A DNA stretch of 64,000 bases from Ceratothoa steindachneri (Eukaryota; Arthropoda; Malacostraca; Isopoda; Cymothoidae). The stretch lies in assembly GCA_963969495.1 (NCBI GenBank), contig OZ018330.1, forward strand, positions 49,373,706 to 49,437,705, read 5' to 3'. A program made the position numbers and the translations under genes. The notes beneath the pieces are model-generated. The model did no database searches. It worked only from the letters and a program-made list of their open reading frames with translations, and was not told the origin of the DNA. Within the stretch, counting starts at the first letter, position 1, and the number at the start of each line of letters is the position of its first letter. Positions 51,741 to 63,521 of this stretch are shown piece by piece.

Positions 51741-52230
51741 AAGCGCATGCGACTAAAAACACCGAGTGGGGGAGAGGGAATACTATAGATGCCAATAAGA
51801 GACAATAAACTCTCGAACTTTTCAATACTAGTACTTATACGGGAATTAATAAAATGTATGTTTTTAACTTACAAGCTGCTTGGCTGGAAAATTGGAACGA
51901 GAAAATACTCGTAACTATTTCAATTATAATTAATTTAAGTATAATGGAAGGGCATTTGGGAAGAAAATACACATGACGCTAACAACGTCTCCTTTGCTTT
52001 CACCAGAGAGTATAATGTGTATGATGTACATAAAAAAGACGGCTCAGTCAATCTGACAACTTCTCGCGCTATACGCAATAGTAATTTTTCACTATAATAG
52101 GGGCAAGACCAAAGGGAAGCGAAGAAACGTGCTTTTTCACTGGAAACTACTTTTTATTAACAAACACAGAAGTTATTTACTAAACAAGCATAGAAGTAGG
52201 AAGAATACAAGAATAAGAAGAGATATGTGC

Positions 52231-52272
52231 GCTTACAGGGCTGATTGAAGATCACTCCTGTTCCTTGTGAGC
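52231..52272 (+). ncRNA. Hairpin in the leader of LINE copy 2
   Basis: Outer stem 52231-52239 with 52263-52272 (nine pairs, one bulged T) around the core GCTGATTG-AAGATCACTC-CTGTT. The core matches that of the four hairpins in LINE copy 1, but the stem sequence differs again. Confidence 0.55.
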
Positions 52273-52696
52273 GAGGTAGCAACCCCCCTAGCCCCCCAAA
52301 TCGGACGCTTTTTTTCCATCTCTAATTCTTGGATCTTTTTTATAACAACTCTTACCTCTTAATTTATTTCTCTCTACCAATACATAACTTGGTTACGGGC
52401 AAAGTCTGAATTGCAGTTGGTACTCTGTTATACTGAACCACTGCCGGAGACCCGTTAGGGAACCAGAGAAAAGTGCCGATTCGCGGCCACTAGTCAGAAC
52501 CCAACTGCGGACTGATTATAGGGTTAGGTCTAACTAGGTAGGGTGAAAAAGGAAAACGCGAACCTCGGAAGGTAGTCGAGATAGTATTAGGCTATATAAG
52601 ACTCTCCCACTTGAGTAGCAGGATATTTTATGCCTTTCAAACGCAACTACTAGGAGCCGCACGTGAAGTGGGGCCCACTAAAACTGGAAAACGAAC

Positions 52697-53376
52697 ATGG
52701 ATCCCTCTGATGAATTGAAAAGACTGCCACTCCGTCCAATGCCCAAAGGCAAAAAACAAACACCGCAACAGGTACCACGGATGATATTCTCGCATCTTGA
52801 AATTCCACTTATAAAGTGCATCGAGACCCCAAAGCTTCTGTCGACGGCAGGAAGGATGACAATCAGGAAACTAGACCTCGAAGCCAAGACCCCACCTCAA
52901 CTCAATTCAAACAGAAGTTTTGTATGTGGAAAAGTTGAAGCAAAGGTAGGATCAGATTTATGCGAAGAAATTAGGCAAGAAATAATGTAAAGACAAAAAT
53001 GGATTAAAGTGCAAGAGGTGATCAAATTTAAAGATCACACTCATGTTTTTAAAGTAGTCTGCGAAATCACAGAAATGGCAGCAAAAGCGCAGGAAAAAGG
53101 ACTTCTTGCATTTAGCATACAAATTGCCCCCGCAAACATACAATGGGACGTATTTTTAAATATACAAATGTGCTTCGCATGTTACGCCATAGAGAATCAC
53201 ACATCAAGAAAGGACTAATAATATGTTCTGAATGCGCCACAGAAGGACACACTTTCAGGAACTGTACCAATCCACCCAAAAAATGCATCAACTGCGAGGG
53301 TAACCATCGAACGATTGACATGCCTTGCCCCCCCCCCCTAAAAAAAATGTATGAAGAGGAAGGAAGGGAGCAATAA
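52697..53376 (+). pseudogene. LINE copy 2 ORF1 (gag-like), broken
   Basis: MDPSDELKRLPLRPMPKGKK to EEIRQEI, a TAA at 52987-52989, then IKVQEVIKFKDHTHVFKVV (the counterpart of VTEVVNFRNHIHVFK in copy 1) and MCFACYAIENHTSRKD, where the first knuckle is cut by a frameshift. IICSECATEGHTFRNCTNPP gives a complete second knuckle (CX2CX4HX4C), and CINCEGNHRTIDMPCP the third (CX2CX3HX6C). It ends at 53376. Nucleic-acid-binding role as in other LINE gag proteins. Confidence 0.75.
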
Positions 53377-53789
53377 GAACAGAATAAGTCAGAGTTAACA
53401 CATCATCTACTGGTACAGCTAGAACGTATATGACAGGAAGAGCAACAGCAGCACTTCCAAGTATAACGGGACGCATGTATGCGAAAATATATACAGGCGT
53501 ACTTCATGCACATGTTCAGAATGTCCACAGCCTGGGATATAAGAAAAAACTCAAAGCTCATTGTTTAAGGCAAACGGAATGGAACCAATTAACATCTCAC
53601 ACCAAGTGGACTCATCTGTAATATTGAACATGCAGACGTGAGAAACAGGCACCGATGATAAGATACAGAAAGAAGAACAAATAACGGAAACAGAAGAAGA
53701 ACTCCCAAAAGATAACAAGAAAATGGAAAGGATGAGGAAATCCAAGTCGGATAGGAACTCGACCCCGAGGACGAATTCCCCTATCCCCT

Positions 53790-55248
53790 TTTCCCCAGCT
53801 TAATATCATAGACTCACTTAACGAGGAAATAAATAAAACGCACCCCCACCACCTCGTAGATAAAAGAAGAGACACCTACAGCGGTATCGATGCGAAGATC
53901 ACCAAGCAAGAGGTGAAGACCACAATTTCATTCTTCAAGCAGAAGGCACCAGGAAGATCAAGACTCATTAAGAAGTATTAGGCCTACGAGGAAGCGCCTG
54001 AAAACATACTAAAGGAAATAACCATGGTACTAAATGCTTGTTTTACCACAGGCTACTTCTCATATGAACTAAAGGTCGCAAAGATGACCTTTATTCCAAA
54101 ATTGGAAAGACCACCAATTCAAGTGGAGAGCGACAGACCTATCTCTCTACTCGAATTCATCGGCAAGGTATGCGAAAAAATAATTAATCAACGGCTAACT
54201 GAGTACCTGGAGCAAAGGAACTTCTAAACAAGTATAAGTTTGTATTCAGCAAGAAAAGCGTTACAGAGATGGCCCTCACGATCATCAGTGAGAAAATTGC
54301 TAAAGCGTTGATATCGTCTGCCGGGACGTATCGAAGGGATTGGACAAGTTGTTTTAGTAACGGAGTTGCAATATAAATTCCTACAATTACGAATAAACAA
54401 TTAATTAGAAAGACTACTCTGTGACTATTGATGGAACGACACGTATAGATCGAGGAATCATGAAGGAGAAAGGTTCAAGCTGGAGGCTGGTCTTCCGAGG
54501 AAGGATGTCTTAGTCCATCGTTATACTCAGTGTACAGCTCAGACATCCCAGTTCTCCTTGCTGAAGGGGGGCTTCAACATCCAGTTCGCTGATGTGTTGA
54601 CGCAAATCGACGTATGCCAATACAGGAACAGTAATATGCAAGCAAGGTTCACAGCAGAATAAATAAGAAGAGTTAACGAATACGAAGGGAAATGAAAAAT
54701 AAGTACGAACAGGAGCAAGTTTAAAATCATACCGAAACCAAAGTGCTAGGATTAACGATAACCAAATCAGGATACAGCAAGCATGTAATAGAACTAGTCA
54801 ATAGATGAAAAGGAGGACTGAGACTACTCTATAGGCTCAGATCACTCAACTGGAAAAACAAAAGGAAAATATATCAAGCAATTATCCAGTCAGCAATAGT
54901 ATATCTAGTATGTACACCACCTCAAAATCAAGCATTATTAAGCTGCAAAGAATTCAAAACAATGCAGTATTAATAATCACAAAGGCAAGAATAAGATATA
55001 TGAGAAGACAACGCAACAGGCACAAAGAAGCTAAGGTGAAAAAAATTAACGAAATAATTGAGGAAAGAGCTAGGAAAGTAATAGAAAAAACAAGAGGAAA
55101 TAGGAGAGAAGATCACTGCATTGATAGCCGAGAGGGAGGAGGGAAGATCACACCACCTTTTTTCCCCTATACATCGAAAATCAACCCCAAAAAAGGAAGA
55201 AATTTTACGGGAAAATTTAGGAAAGTAAGAAAAGGAAGAGTAAGTTAA
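53790..55248 (+). pseudogene. LINE copy 2 ORF2, RT and C-terminal part (broken)
   Basis: NIIDSLNEEINKTHPHHLVD and TTISFFKQKAPGRSRLI lead into MVLNACFTTGYFSYELKVAK, then MTFIPKLERPP and SDRPISLLEFIGKVCEKIIN (54024-54227). After shifts, FNIQFAD-VLTQID near 54572-54605 shows the FADD box with one Asp codon lost (FAD at 54585-54593). The tail (IIQSAIVYLVCTPPQN, IKLQRIQNNAVLIITKA) runs to 55248 with frame changes. It cannot be active. Confidence 0.75.
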
Positions 55249-55400
55249 CAACCTTTTTACTTTTTGTAACAGCCATGTTAAATCGGTACACAAATAAAGA
55301 AAAACAGGAGTTTTGAGAAAATTATGCCGGCAGAAGAAAGAATAAAAATAACACTTTGAACGACTAACAACAAATATCAAACTAACATGAAACAACGAAG

Positions 55401-56314
55401 AAGGATAGTCTGAGACTCGGGCAACAACAAACTAAAATTACCTATTTCAAACTATACCATACTACCAAACTGAAAGAGATTAGCATGACCGCCATCCAAC
55501 CTAGCATTCAATTGCAAACCTAGTACTTTTTCTATTTCTCACCTAACCTTTTCTTCTATCCTTCACACCTTAAGGGCTAAACATTTTATACGTGGGAACA
55601 GTAGTACAATAGAATATGTAAATGATATAATACACAGCGTGGTTTGGAACCAACGTAAAGTTATAGGTACACCGACCAACTAGGTCAACTATCAGGTCTA
55701 CTACGTTACTTTAAGCTTTGCTAGACTAGACAAAGTCTTGAAAAGTGGCCGTTTAGGGACGCAAAACAATTGAGCATCCATGTGCCTGCTCGATTGCTAG
55801 TCCAAAGGTACCCTCCTTGAATGGACCGTAAGGTCTCCTAGGGTACTTACTTTCCTTGTTACTCCTTGTTACTCTTTATTTCTCTCTCTCTTTCTTTCTC
55901 TCTCTCTCTCTCTTTCTTTTTTCTGGCCTCATCGCCGCTCATTAGGAAGCCCGTTTATGCCTCTGAAGGAAGGGGGAAGGAGTCTGTGGGGGGCAGGGTC
56001 TCACGCTCCCCACCCCTCTGGCCATCTTATGATATCCGGATGGGTGAGGTGGGGGGGCTTGGTAAATCTTTCACTTCCCATCTTTCCGTTCGTTTTCTTC
56101 CATTTCATTTTATTTACAAAAGGAAGGCCTCAGTCTGTTTACTCAGAATCATTTCAAAGAAACTAAGTAAAGGAGGCAAAAGACCACTTAAGTGGGAGGG
56201 CAAAAAACGTTATCCAAACGGAAAACCACCTCAATATCTACAAGCTGTTTGGAAGATATATGGGTAGTTAACCTGATTGAAGGCTATATTTCTTTTCTCT
56301 ACAATATTAAGCGC
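55401..56314. other. No gene recognised; (CT)-rich patch
   Basis: A pyrimidine-rich patch lies at about 55875-55925. No protein family was recognised, although a 133-codon open frame starts in the patch. Confidence 0.4.
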
Positions 56315-57148
56315 TCCTCACAGCCCTCAGAACTCCTTGGCTGTACAGTGTAGTGAACCCTTGAAGATAGCCGCGTGAGGGGGCTCAAAGAAGGGGGCCC
56401 CTCAAAGACACAAGTTTGAAACCTTGGAGAGGCACCTAATAGAGTAGATCTATTAAGGTAGAAGGGTCGCAGACTGCATTTAAGGAACTATTAAGTATAC
56501 ACTAAATATATGGTTAGTCTCCTAAATTCTGTCTTCCTTTTCAGAATAGGCGACGGGGAAGAATTTCTTCCAATCGAATTAACCACCAGGGAAGCTGAAT
56601 GCAAAAGGATTACACTTAAGACTGAACAAGGAAAACAAGACCAGAAAATGGCCCTAGTAATTCGAACCTCTATGCATAAATCAAGGTCGCATTGGTGAAA
56701 CTCGTAGATTCCCAAATTGGATACGTAGCTATCCTCACAGCCCTCAGAACTCCTTGGCTGTACAGTGTAGTGAACCCTTGAAGATAGCCGCGTGAGGGGG
56801 CTCAAAGAAGGGGGCCCCTCAAAGACACAAGTTTGAAACCTTGGAGAGGCACCTAATAGAGTAGATCTATTAAGGTAGAAGGGTCGCAGACTGCATTTAA
56901 GGAACCATTAAGTATACACTAAATATATGGTTAGTCTCCTAAATTCTGTCTTCCTTTTCAGAATAGGCGACGGGGAAGGATTTCTTCCAATCGAATTAAC
57001 CACCAGGGAAGCTGAATGCAAAAGGATTACACTTAAGACTGAACAAGGAAAACAAGACCAGAAAATGGCCCTAGTAATTCGAACCTCTATGCATAAATCA
57101 AGGTCGCATTGGTGAAACTCGTAGATTCCCAAATTGGATACGTAGCTA
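56315..57148 (+). repeat. 417-bp tandem duplication in the 5' part of LINE copy 3
   Basis: Units 56315-56731 and 56732-57148 differ at two positions seen by eye (GGAACTATT versus GGAACCATT; GAAGAATTT versus GAAGGATTT). Each unit holds leader sequence and an ORF1 start (MVSLLNSVFLFRIGDG, then EFLPIELTTREAECKR). The break falls inside LVKLVDSQIGYVAIC, which matches RRLIEVTRGYTAIC of copy 1, so the duplication is within the LINE. Confidence 0.9.
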
Positions 57149-57803
57149 TCTGCCGCAAGGATGAAGATGTGTAAAAGCTCGTATCTAAAGAAGGCCTCTG
57201 AACTTCGAAGAAAATAGGACTCGCAGCGAAATTACCACCACAAGTTATTGTCAACTGATCTTTTATATGCAGTAAGGTCGACCTCTGGGTGGTCCCTCGC
57301 GCGAAAGATGAGCTCAAACAGGAATTTGAGATGCAAAATGCTTACCTTAAAATATCCATGGTAATTAAATTTGGGAATCACAATCACGTTTTTAAAGTCG
57401 TATGCAACTTCTCAATGATGGCTACCAAGGCTGCAATCCACTGATTATTGTGCTTTTGGAATGATAATTGCTACGGACAACATAAATAATAAAAAATTAA
57501 TATTCAAACGTGCTTCCAATGCTACGCCATGTTCTTTAGACCTTTAAAAGGACATAGCTTCAGGAACTACACGGAAAAGATTAAAAAAACGCATTAACTG
57601 TGTGCCCCTCACTGAACCATTGCAATAAACTGCCCAAAGTGGAAGGAAGTTTTAAATAGAAAAGTCAAGGAGAAAAGAAGACGCAAAGATGAACCGAACA
57701 TATGCAAACGTACCCGAAGCAACAATCAAGGAAACTCAAAGCGAGAAAGTGCTGCTCTAAGAAGACACAGGGATGGACATACCTACATTCAATATGTACG
57801 CAC

Positions 57804-58291
57804 ATAAGTGGGCGCGATAACAAAAAAATGTATCACGATAACCGATAAATCGATAACGATAACCTTATCGGCGATAATAGATAACTGGCGATAAATTTAT
57901 CGCCTGATAAGGTGATAATCGATAAATCAATAAATTCAAAATTATAATACAATATTGATTATTCACTATATAGAGCGTTATTTTATAATGCAATAGTAAG
58001 AATATTTGAATGCTGTTTCTTAGTTTCTTACCTGGTGAGGCTCTCCTTCATCTCCTCATAGGTTTTGAGGGTAGTCTTCCCAGCTCGGACCTACCTATTT
58101 CTACTTTTAAGGCACGCGCGTCTCATCCCTGCGCTAAACTAGACCAAAAACTGAAATTATCGATTATCGCTAGTTTGGAACCCAAAGTATCGGCGATACC
58201 GATGAATCGATAACGCGGGAAAAAAATATCAGATAACCGATAACTGGATATCGTTATTGCGATAATTTATCGCGATACCGCCCATTCATGT
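57804..58291. mobile_element. hAT-like MITE inserted in LINE copy 3
   Basis: GTACGCAC occurs at 57796-57803 and 58292-58299, an exact 8-bp target duplication (GTACGCACATA matches for 11). The ends are roughly inverted (ATAAGTGGGCGCGATAAC against ACATGAATGGGCGGTATCG). Both halves are full of CGATAA/TTATCG motifs that give many nested inverted repeats. No coding frame. Confidence 0.75.
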
Positions 58292-59460
58292 GTACGCACA
58301 TATCCACAACATAGCGATGCCGTGCTCCTTCTCTGAAACTTTAAATATGAGCCATGAGAAAAATGGACTTCCTAAAATGCCTAACTCTGGGATATTACAC
58401 CAACGAGTTCAAAACAGCAGGAATGATCTTCATTTCTTAGGCAGACAAACGACCGAACTTGGTACGAGTTACAGACCTATCTCGCTACTCAACTTCCTTA
58501 GCAAAGTCTTGGAAAAGATCATGAACATAAGACTAGTAGAACACCTTGAAGAAAATGAAGGTTACAATGAATTTCAGTTTGGTTTCAGACAAAAAAAGTG
58601 ACAAGATAATGGCACTGGTGGTAATTACTGAAAAAAATCTCAGCACCAAGAGCAAGAAAAACACAACGAAATTATTTTGTGAGATGTGGATAAAGGCATT
58701 CAAGAAAGTCTGAACCAATGGGTTTAACTATAAGATACTTCGGCTAGACATGAACAACATGATCAAGAAGGATATAATGAGTCAGATCCTTCCGACTGCG
58801 GGTTGTAGTGCAACAAGACGGGTGGGTGTCTTAGTCCAACACTCTACTCATTGTACACTCTAGATATCCCTAGGCCAATAACACAATAAAGCATGAACAT
58901 GCAGTATGCAGATAACATCACTCAGATTATTACTAGTTTCCGCAACCCTAGGAACCAGGTAAGATACACGAAACTAGATATAGAAAATATAAATAACTAT
59001 GAGAAACACAAAAAATGAAAACAAACATTCACAAATTTAAAATAATCCCCAAAGGAAGAAGAAGAACCTTCCAAATCATAAGAGAAGGAAAAGACTACAG
59101 ATATGCACGCGCTGCTACGATCAGTCCTAATTTATCTACAGATTCCAGCTTACACACCCTCAAATTCAAAACTACTAAAACTAAAGAGAACACAAAAATA
59201 AAGCTATCTACTGGATAACGGACACAAGACGGAGAGAAAGCAGTGGAAGCCCTTGTGAATTACATTTAGATGCTAATATTCTGCCACTCAACCTGACTCT
59301 AAGTAAAATGGCACACAAAATTTGGACGAAGATAGAAGAAAGACACCAAGACTTATACGCCGAAACAAATATGGAGGACGACATAAGGATAAATCTTAGA
59401 TTTACAATCAGTCGAAAGAAAATGATAAATGAAGGTATACCAATTTACACTTAACAGAAC

Positions 59461-60125
59461 AATGAAAAGATAATGAGATGAAAGAAGAAAGTAAAAATAA
59501 AATTAAAGAAAACAACGGCTTGAAAACCTACAGAAGATGACTCAGTTGGGCCGCAAGTTTACCCCAGCTGAGGTAAGGATTAAGAGGACAAGACATAGAC
59601 GGAAACATATGTAGAACGGCCAGCATACTCAGCCTTTAATGTCATCAGCCCAAAGACCGACGAAGACCAAAGAAAGAACGGACAGGTGGAGAATAAGTAT
59701 GGAATAGTGACAAATCATAATTCAGGTGAACGATGAAAAAAATGTAGATCATCCAGAGAAATCTGGCTCTGCGCCACCTTCTCCAACTCTCTCTACCTGT
59801 TCTTTGGGCAGACCAACTGGGGTCAACTATCAACCAAAAGCACATTTCATAAAGTTCCCATTTCAGCTCTCCTTGTCTACCCCTCTTTAAAACATCTCCA
59901 GTCTCTCACCTGCACCCTACTTGCAAACGACCAAAATATAGCCGATGTGAACCTTCGGAGAGGTCGGCCTGAGTAGACCCCTTCGTAGCTCTCCAAGCCT
60001 GAATGAGACGGAGAGTGAGGGGAGTCCCATGAGGGCCTACTAGGCCTTCTGCAACCACTGAATGTGTACATAAGGACATTCATACAACAGCGATATAGTA
60101 AATCAAATCCCCCATGATTTTTTTC
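59461..60125. other. No gene recognised; possible 3' flank of LINE copy 3
   Basis: Slightly GC-richer than its surroundings. Open frames on both strands show no recognised domain. Confidence 0.35.
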
Positions 60126-60129
60126 TTTA

Positions 60130-60610
60130 CTTTTGTTTGAACCTTTTAATCTTCTCTTTCTAACTCACTCTATCTCTCTTTCTTTCTTTCCCTCATTTTC
60201 TCTTATTCACTCTTATTCTTTTATTCTTATTCCCTCAGCTACGATCTTTCTCTTTGATTCTTTAATTTTCTCTCATTCTTACATTATCTCATTCTTTTTC
60301 ATTCTCTCAATCCCTCATAATCACTCTCAATCTCTTATTCTCTGTCATTCTCTCATTTTCTCTCTGTCTATCCTATTCTTTCTCTTTCAATCCTATTCTC
60401 TCTCATTATATCTTATTCATTCTCACTCATTCTTTCATATTGCCTCTCATTCTCTCTTAATTTCTCATTCTCCTTCATTATATCATTCTTTCTCGCCCAT
60501 TCTCCCCCTCATTCCTTTTCTTTCCTTCTCCTTCTCGCTCTTCCTCACTCTCGTTCTCTATTTCTCTCTCTCTTATTTTCTATCTCCAATATCTTCTCTC
60601 TTTGACGCAA
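60130..60610. repeat. Pyrimidine-rich simple sequence, TCTCATTC-like
   Basis: Irregular repeats of TTCTCTCATTC-type words on the plus strand. The 162-codon Ser/Phe/Leu open frame across it is an artefact. Confidence 0.9.
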
Positions 60611-60649
60611 TATATTTTTAGACCTCGAGGAAATCGCGTTCTCAGAAAA

Positions 60650-60869
60650 TTAGGATGTGATTGACATTTCAGAACCGTCGCTAAATATTAAGGACGGAGA
60701 CTTTCTCGCCGAATATAAACTTCCCGGTTATGCAACATTTCAAAATAGTAGAGTTAATAAAAATGGAGGAGGCGTACTATTTTTCATCAAAGAAAGAAAC
60801 CCTATTTCACTGTCAAAATCCCCAGTTATGAACGTTGATATAGCTTATATCAACAATAACAATCCATGA
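60650..60869 (+). pseudogene. APE-type endonuclease scrap of a non-LTR retrotransposon
   Basis: ISEPSLNIKDGDFLAEYKLP and GYATFQNSRVNKNGGGVLFF with IKERNPISL match the N-terminal part of LINE endonucleases (the Y-x-L-x-GY then GGGVLxYVKxx block). It ends at a TGA at 60867-60869. It differs from the endonuclease of the Jockey-like copies and is nearer to CR1/L2-like elements, as is the C-terminal relic at 23.4 kb. Confidence 0.6.
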
Positions 60870-60903
60870 ACATAAATTATCCTTACATTAATATACAGGT
60901 CCC

Positions 60904-61385
60904 CAAGCGCGGATTTAAGGGGTGGGGGATAGGAAGCTGAATCCTCCCTCCCCTCAAATTTCACACTCGTTTATGTTTATATTTCTTTTTTAAGCCATAC
61001 TCGTATTCTGGTATTTAGAATGAGTTATGTAATAATATAGAATATAAATAAAAACAATTTTTTTTAAACCGTTGCGATCGAATGTACCTTATATGATATA
61101 TATCCAAAATAGGGGTAAATCTCACAAATAATTATTAAATTCAGTATTATACCTTCCTTAGCTAACGTTCAAAAAATAGAATTCATTATTTTTTGATGTG
61201 TGGAAAAATTTGGATCTGAGTGTTAGTGCTCACCCCCGTGTGATATACTGTTATCGATTATTTTATCGATGGTGTGAAAGATAACCATTATTAATGCTCA
61301 ATGCCCTTTTCTCAGACCCCTCAGAGGGAGGAATTCAGGTTAACCCCCCTCCCAAAATTTTTATCCAGGATTCGTCTCTGACAGA
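60904..61385. mobile_element. hAT-like MITE (family Y, copy 2)
   Basis: Reverse-complement relative of 18063-18613: shared blocks include GTTTATGTTTATATTTC, GTACCTTATATGAT, TCAGTATTAT and AACCATTATTAATG. Ends CAAGCGCGGATTTAAGG and CCAGGATTCGTCTCTG are decayed versions of the same inverted repeat. No clear target duplication, so it is older than the copy at 18 kb. It has no (TA)n tract. Confidence 0.7.
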
Positions 61386-63157
61386 CTTCCCGATATGTCA
61401 GTGCAAACAGGCGAAGAGATGATGAGAGTACTGAAGGCTTGAAAAGCCGATATCCTTTAGCTCTCTAGAATGGACAATTTTAAGATCCTTTTGAGCAATA
61501 TTTGAATGGTCACGTGGCTCACTTTAGCCTCAAAAGCAAGTGGTTTGACACTCCTATTCGGATTTCATCTGGTATTCATCTTGTTTTTGATGAGTTGTGG
61601 TACCCTCATTGATAGGGGTGGAGTGTTTCTGACTCTTGGAATACGATTCCCTGTCTTTTAAAGCCTTTTGATAACTTTAAGTCGCCAGATGGACGCTAAA
61701 AATATGGCTTTAAACCCCTGAGATCTGATTATAGTGGGGTTCAACATATCGCCCGCTGTCTTTCCGCTTCTCTACGTGTCCTCCATTGTTTCACATTTTC
61801 CTGTCATATTTGTAAACGGTTCTTTTTATGAATTTACAATTTGATTGACAAACTTTAATAAATCCTGAAAGAACTTGCAATAAAGTAATTCATTATTGAT
61901 ATATAAACAAAATTAAAAATTGACTTGTGAAAAGCAGTATAAAGACACTCCTAAAATACAAACCGCTCTCAATAATGAATAATCCGAGGGGCATTCTATC
62001 ATCATCAGTCATTACTTTGCTACAAAAGTAGTGTCGGCGTGCATCAACGCCAAGAAAAACTACGCTTTTCTTCCCCTTCACCCTTGTGTCCTTTCAAACA
62101 CAAAGCCACACATTTTTCTCCAGACCAAAATTGGGCCTTCATACAGATGAGGGTACTATATGCTCTAGCATCTCAATAATGGTTCAGCCATGGTCATAAG
62201 TTTCCTCACAATCCTCCATCCCACACTATTATACACAAGACCATCCACCTCTTCGGTTATTCCATTCTCTCCCAAACTCTCCTTCACACACTCACCCCAC
62301 CCCACCTTTGACGCGGGAAATTTTACTCAACTAGAAATTTGCATTGCCATTCGATGTTTGTAATGGTTTTAAAAGTTTCCTCCTTTTAAATTTATTAGAT
62401 CAAAAAAATTATCATTTAGATTTATTCATGAGTTCTTCGAAACGCTTCCCGGATTAAAGACAAAGTACCTCCTGACCTCACTGAGTGGCGTCAGGGTGTT
62501 CACAAAACAATCATGATGAATGACAGAGATTACCAATGGAAAAAGGATAATTATTTGAAGTACATACACATAAAAAGAAGAGGGAATGAAACAAAGCCCT
62601 GGGAAACTCCTCAACTGTATGTAATGAGCCAAATCCAATTAACTTTTGTAGAAGTTAATATGTAGAAGTGTACAACTGAAAATTGTTTATCTCAAGTACA
62701 AAGGTATTAATGTCATTTTTGATCACTGAATTTTTTTTTCTTTCAAGTACAAAGATATTACTGTAATCTTTAAGGAGCTCTCGCGTTTCTTCATATTTTA
62801 TAGTACAGGTGAAAGATGAGGCAATAATTGCCTCTAAATTAAGTCAGTACTCGAAAATATTTAGTTCTTGCGATACTCATATTCAATCTAAATAACCTTT
62901 GGGTTTGTATATTCCTGTGAATCAATTTTGTAAAAATAACAAAAAGTTCAGAAAACTTTGAGTTTTTCATCCCACGTGGTTAAAACCATCTCTGGTTTAA
63001 CATATTAGCTTACAATCTCAGCTAAATTCACATTCACCTAGTTCTAAATTTTCCAAGTTGTATGTAGTAGCATTTGAATAGTGTACAGGTTGATGCTCAA
63101 AGCAAATCAAAGTTGTTTTTTTAGGATAACATTTTTTTTTATTATCACAAGTGTATT
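61386..63157. other. No gene recognised
   Basis: No recognisable protein family or repeat family. 62.63-62.76 kb has two related stretches around TCAAGTACAAAGRTATTA. Confidence 0.4.
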
Positions 63158-63521
63158 CGGTGTAGATGTACACAAGTATATGTCAGTGTTTATAAGTACA
63201 AGGTTATTTCAGCGTAGATGTATATAAGTATATGTCATTGTATAGGTTTTGCAAGTATATTTCAGTCTATATGTATACAAGTATATGTCAGTGTTTATGA
63301 ATACAAGTATATTTCAGTGCATATGTCTACAAGTATATGTCAGTGTAGATGTATACAAGTATATGTCAGTGTTTATGAATACAAGTATATTTATGTGTAT
63401 ATGTATACAAGTACATGTCAGTCTATATGTATACAAGTATATGTCATTGTAGATATATACAAGTATATGTCAGTCTATATGCATAAATGTATATGTCAGT
63501 GTATATGTATACAAGTATATG
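63158..63521. repeat. 26-bp minisatellite, about 14 copies
   Basis: Unit close to CAGTGTATATGTATACAAG followed by TATATGT. Most copies differ by one to four bases, with one 27-bp unit. Because 26 is not a multiple of three, all frames cycle through it, giving the C/I/Y-rich open frames here; these are not genes. Confidence 0.95.

Larger units (their letters stand above)
52231..55400 (+). mobile_element. Jockey-like LINE (copy 2), internally deleted
   Basis: A leader of about 450 bases (with a TATA-like GCTATATAAG at 52591-52600) precedes ORF1 at 52697; ORF1 passes to the middle of ORF2 near 53.8 kb without an endonuclease. An RT and a C-terminal part follow to about 55.25 kb. It is the same lineage as copy 1, more decayed, and the endonuclease-coding part is missing. 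Confidence 0.75.
56315..59460 (+). mobile_element. Jockey-like LINE (copy 3), heavily decayed and interrupted by a MITE
   Basis: Duplicated 5' part, then ORF1 pieces: KISMVIKFGNHNHVFKVVCN (about 57345-57405) and TCFQCYA with decayed knuckles (57507-57640). A 488-bp MITE at 57804-58291 interrupts it. ORF2 pieces: LGYYTNEFKTAGMIFIS, SYRPISLLNFLSKVLEKIMN, IRLVEHLEENEGYNEFQFGF (58390-58600), WIKAFKKV, and MNMQYADNITQII with YADN in place of YADD (58905-58916). C-terminal pieces run to about 59460. The endonuclease region is absent. Confidence 0.7.

Noticed and set aside
52591..52600. TATA box of a host promoter
   Set aside because: GCTATATAAG lies in the leader of a LINE copy; in an AT-rich genome this word alone does not support a promoter.
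60133..60621. 162-codon Ser/Phe/Leu-rich open frame
   Set aside because: It follows the pyrimidine-rich simple repeat exactly and has no domain structure.
63158..63521. CRISPR-like array of short repeats
   Set aside because: Units are contiguous with no spacers and the genome is eukaryotic.
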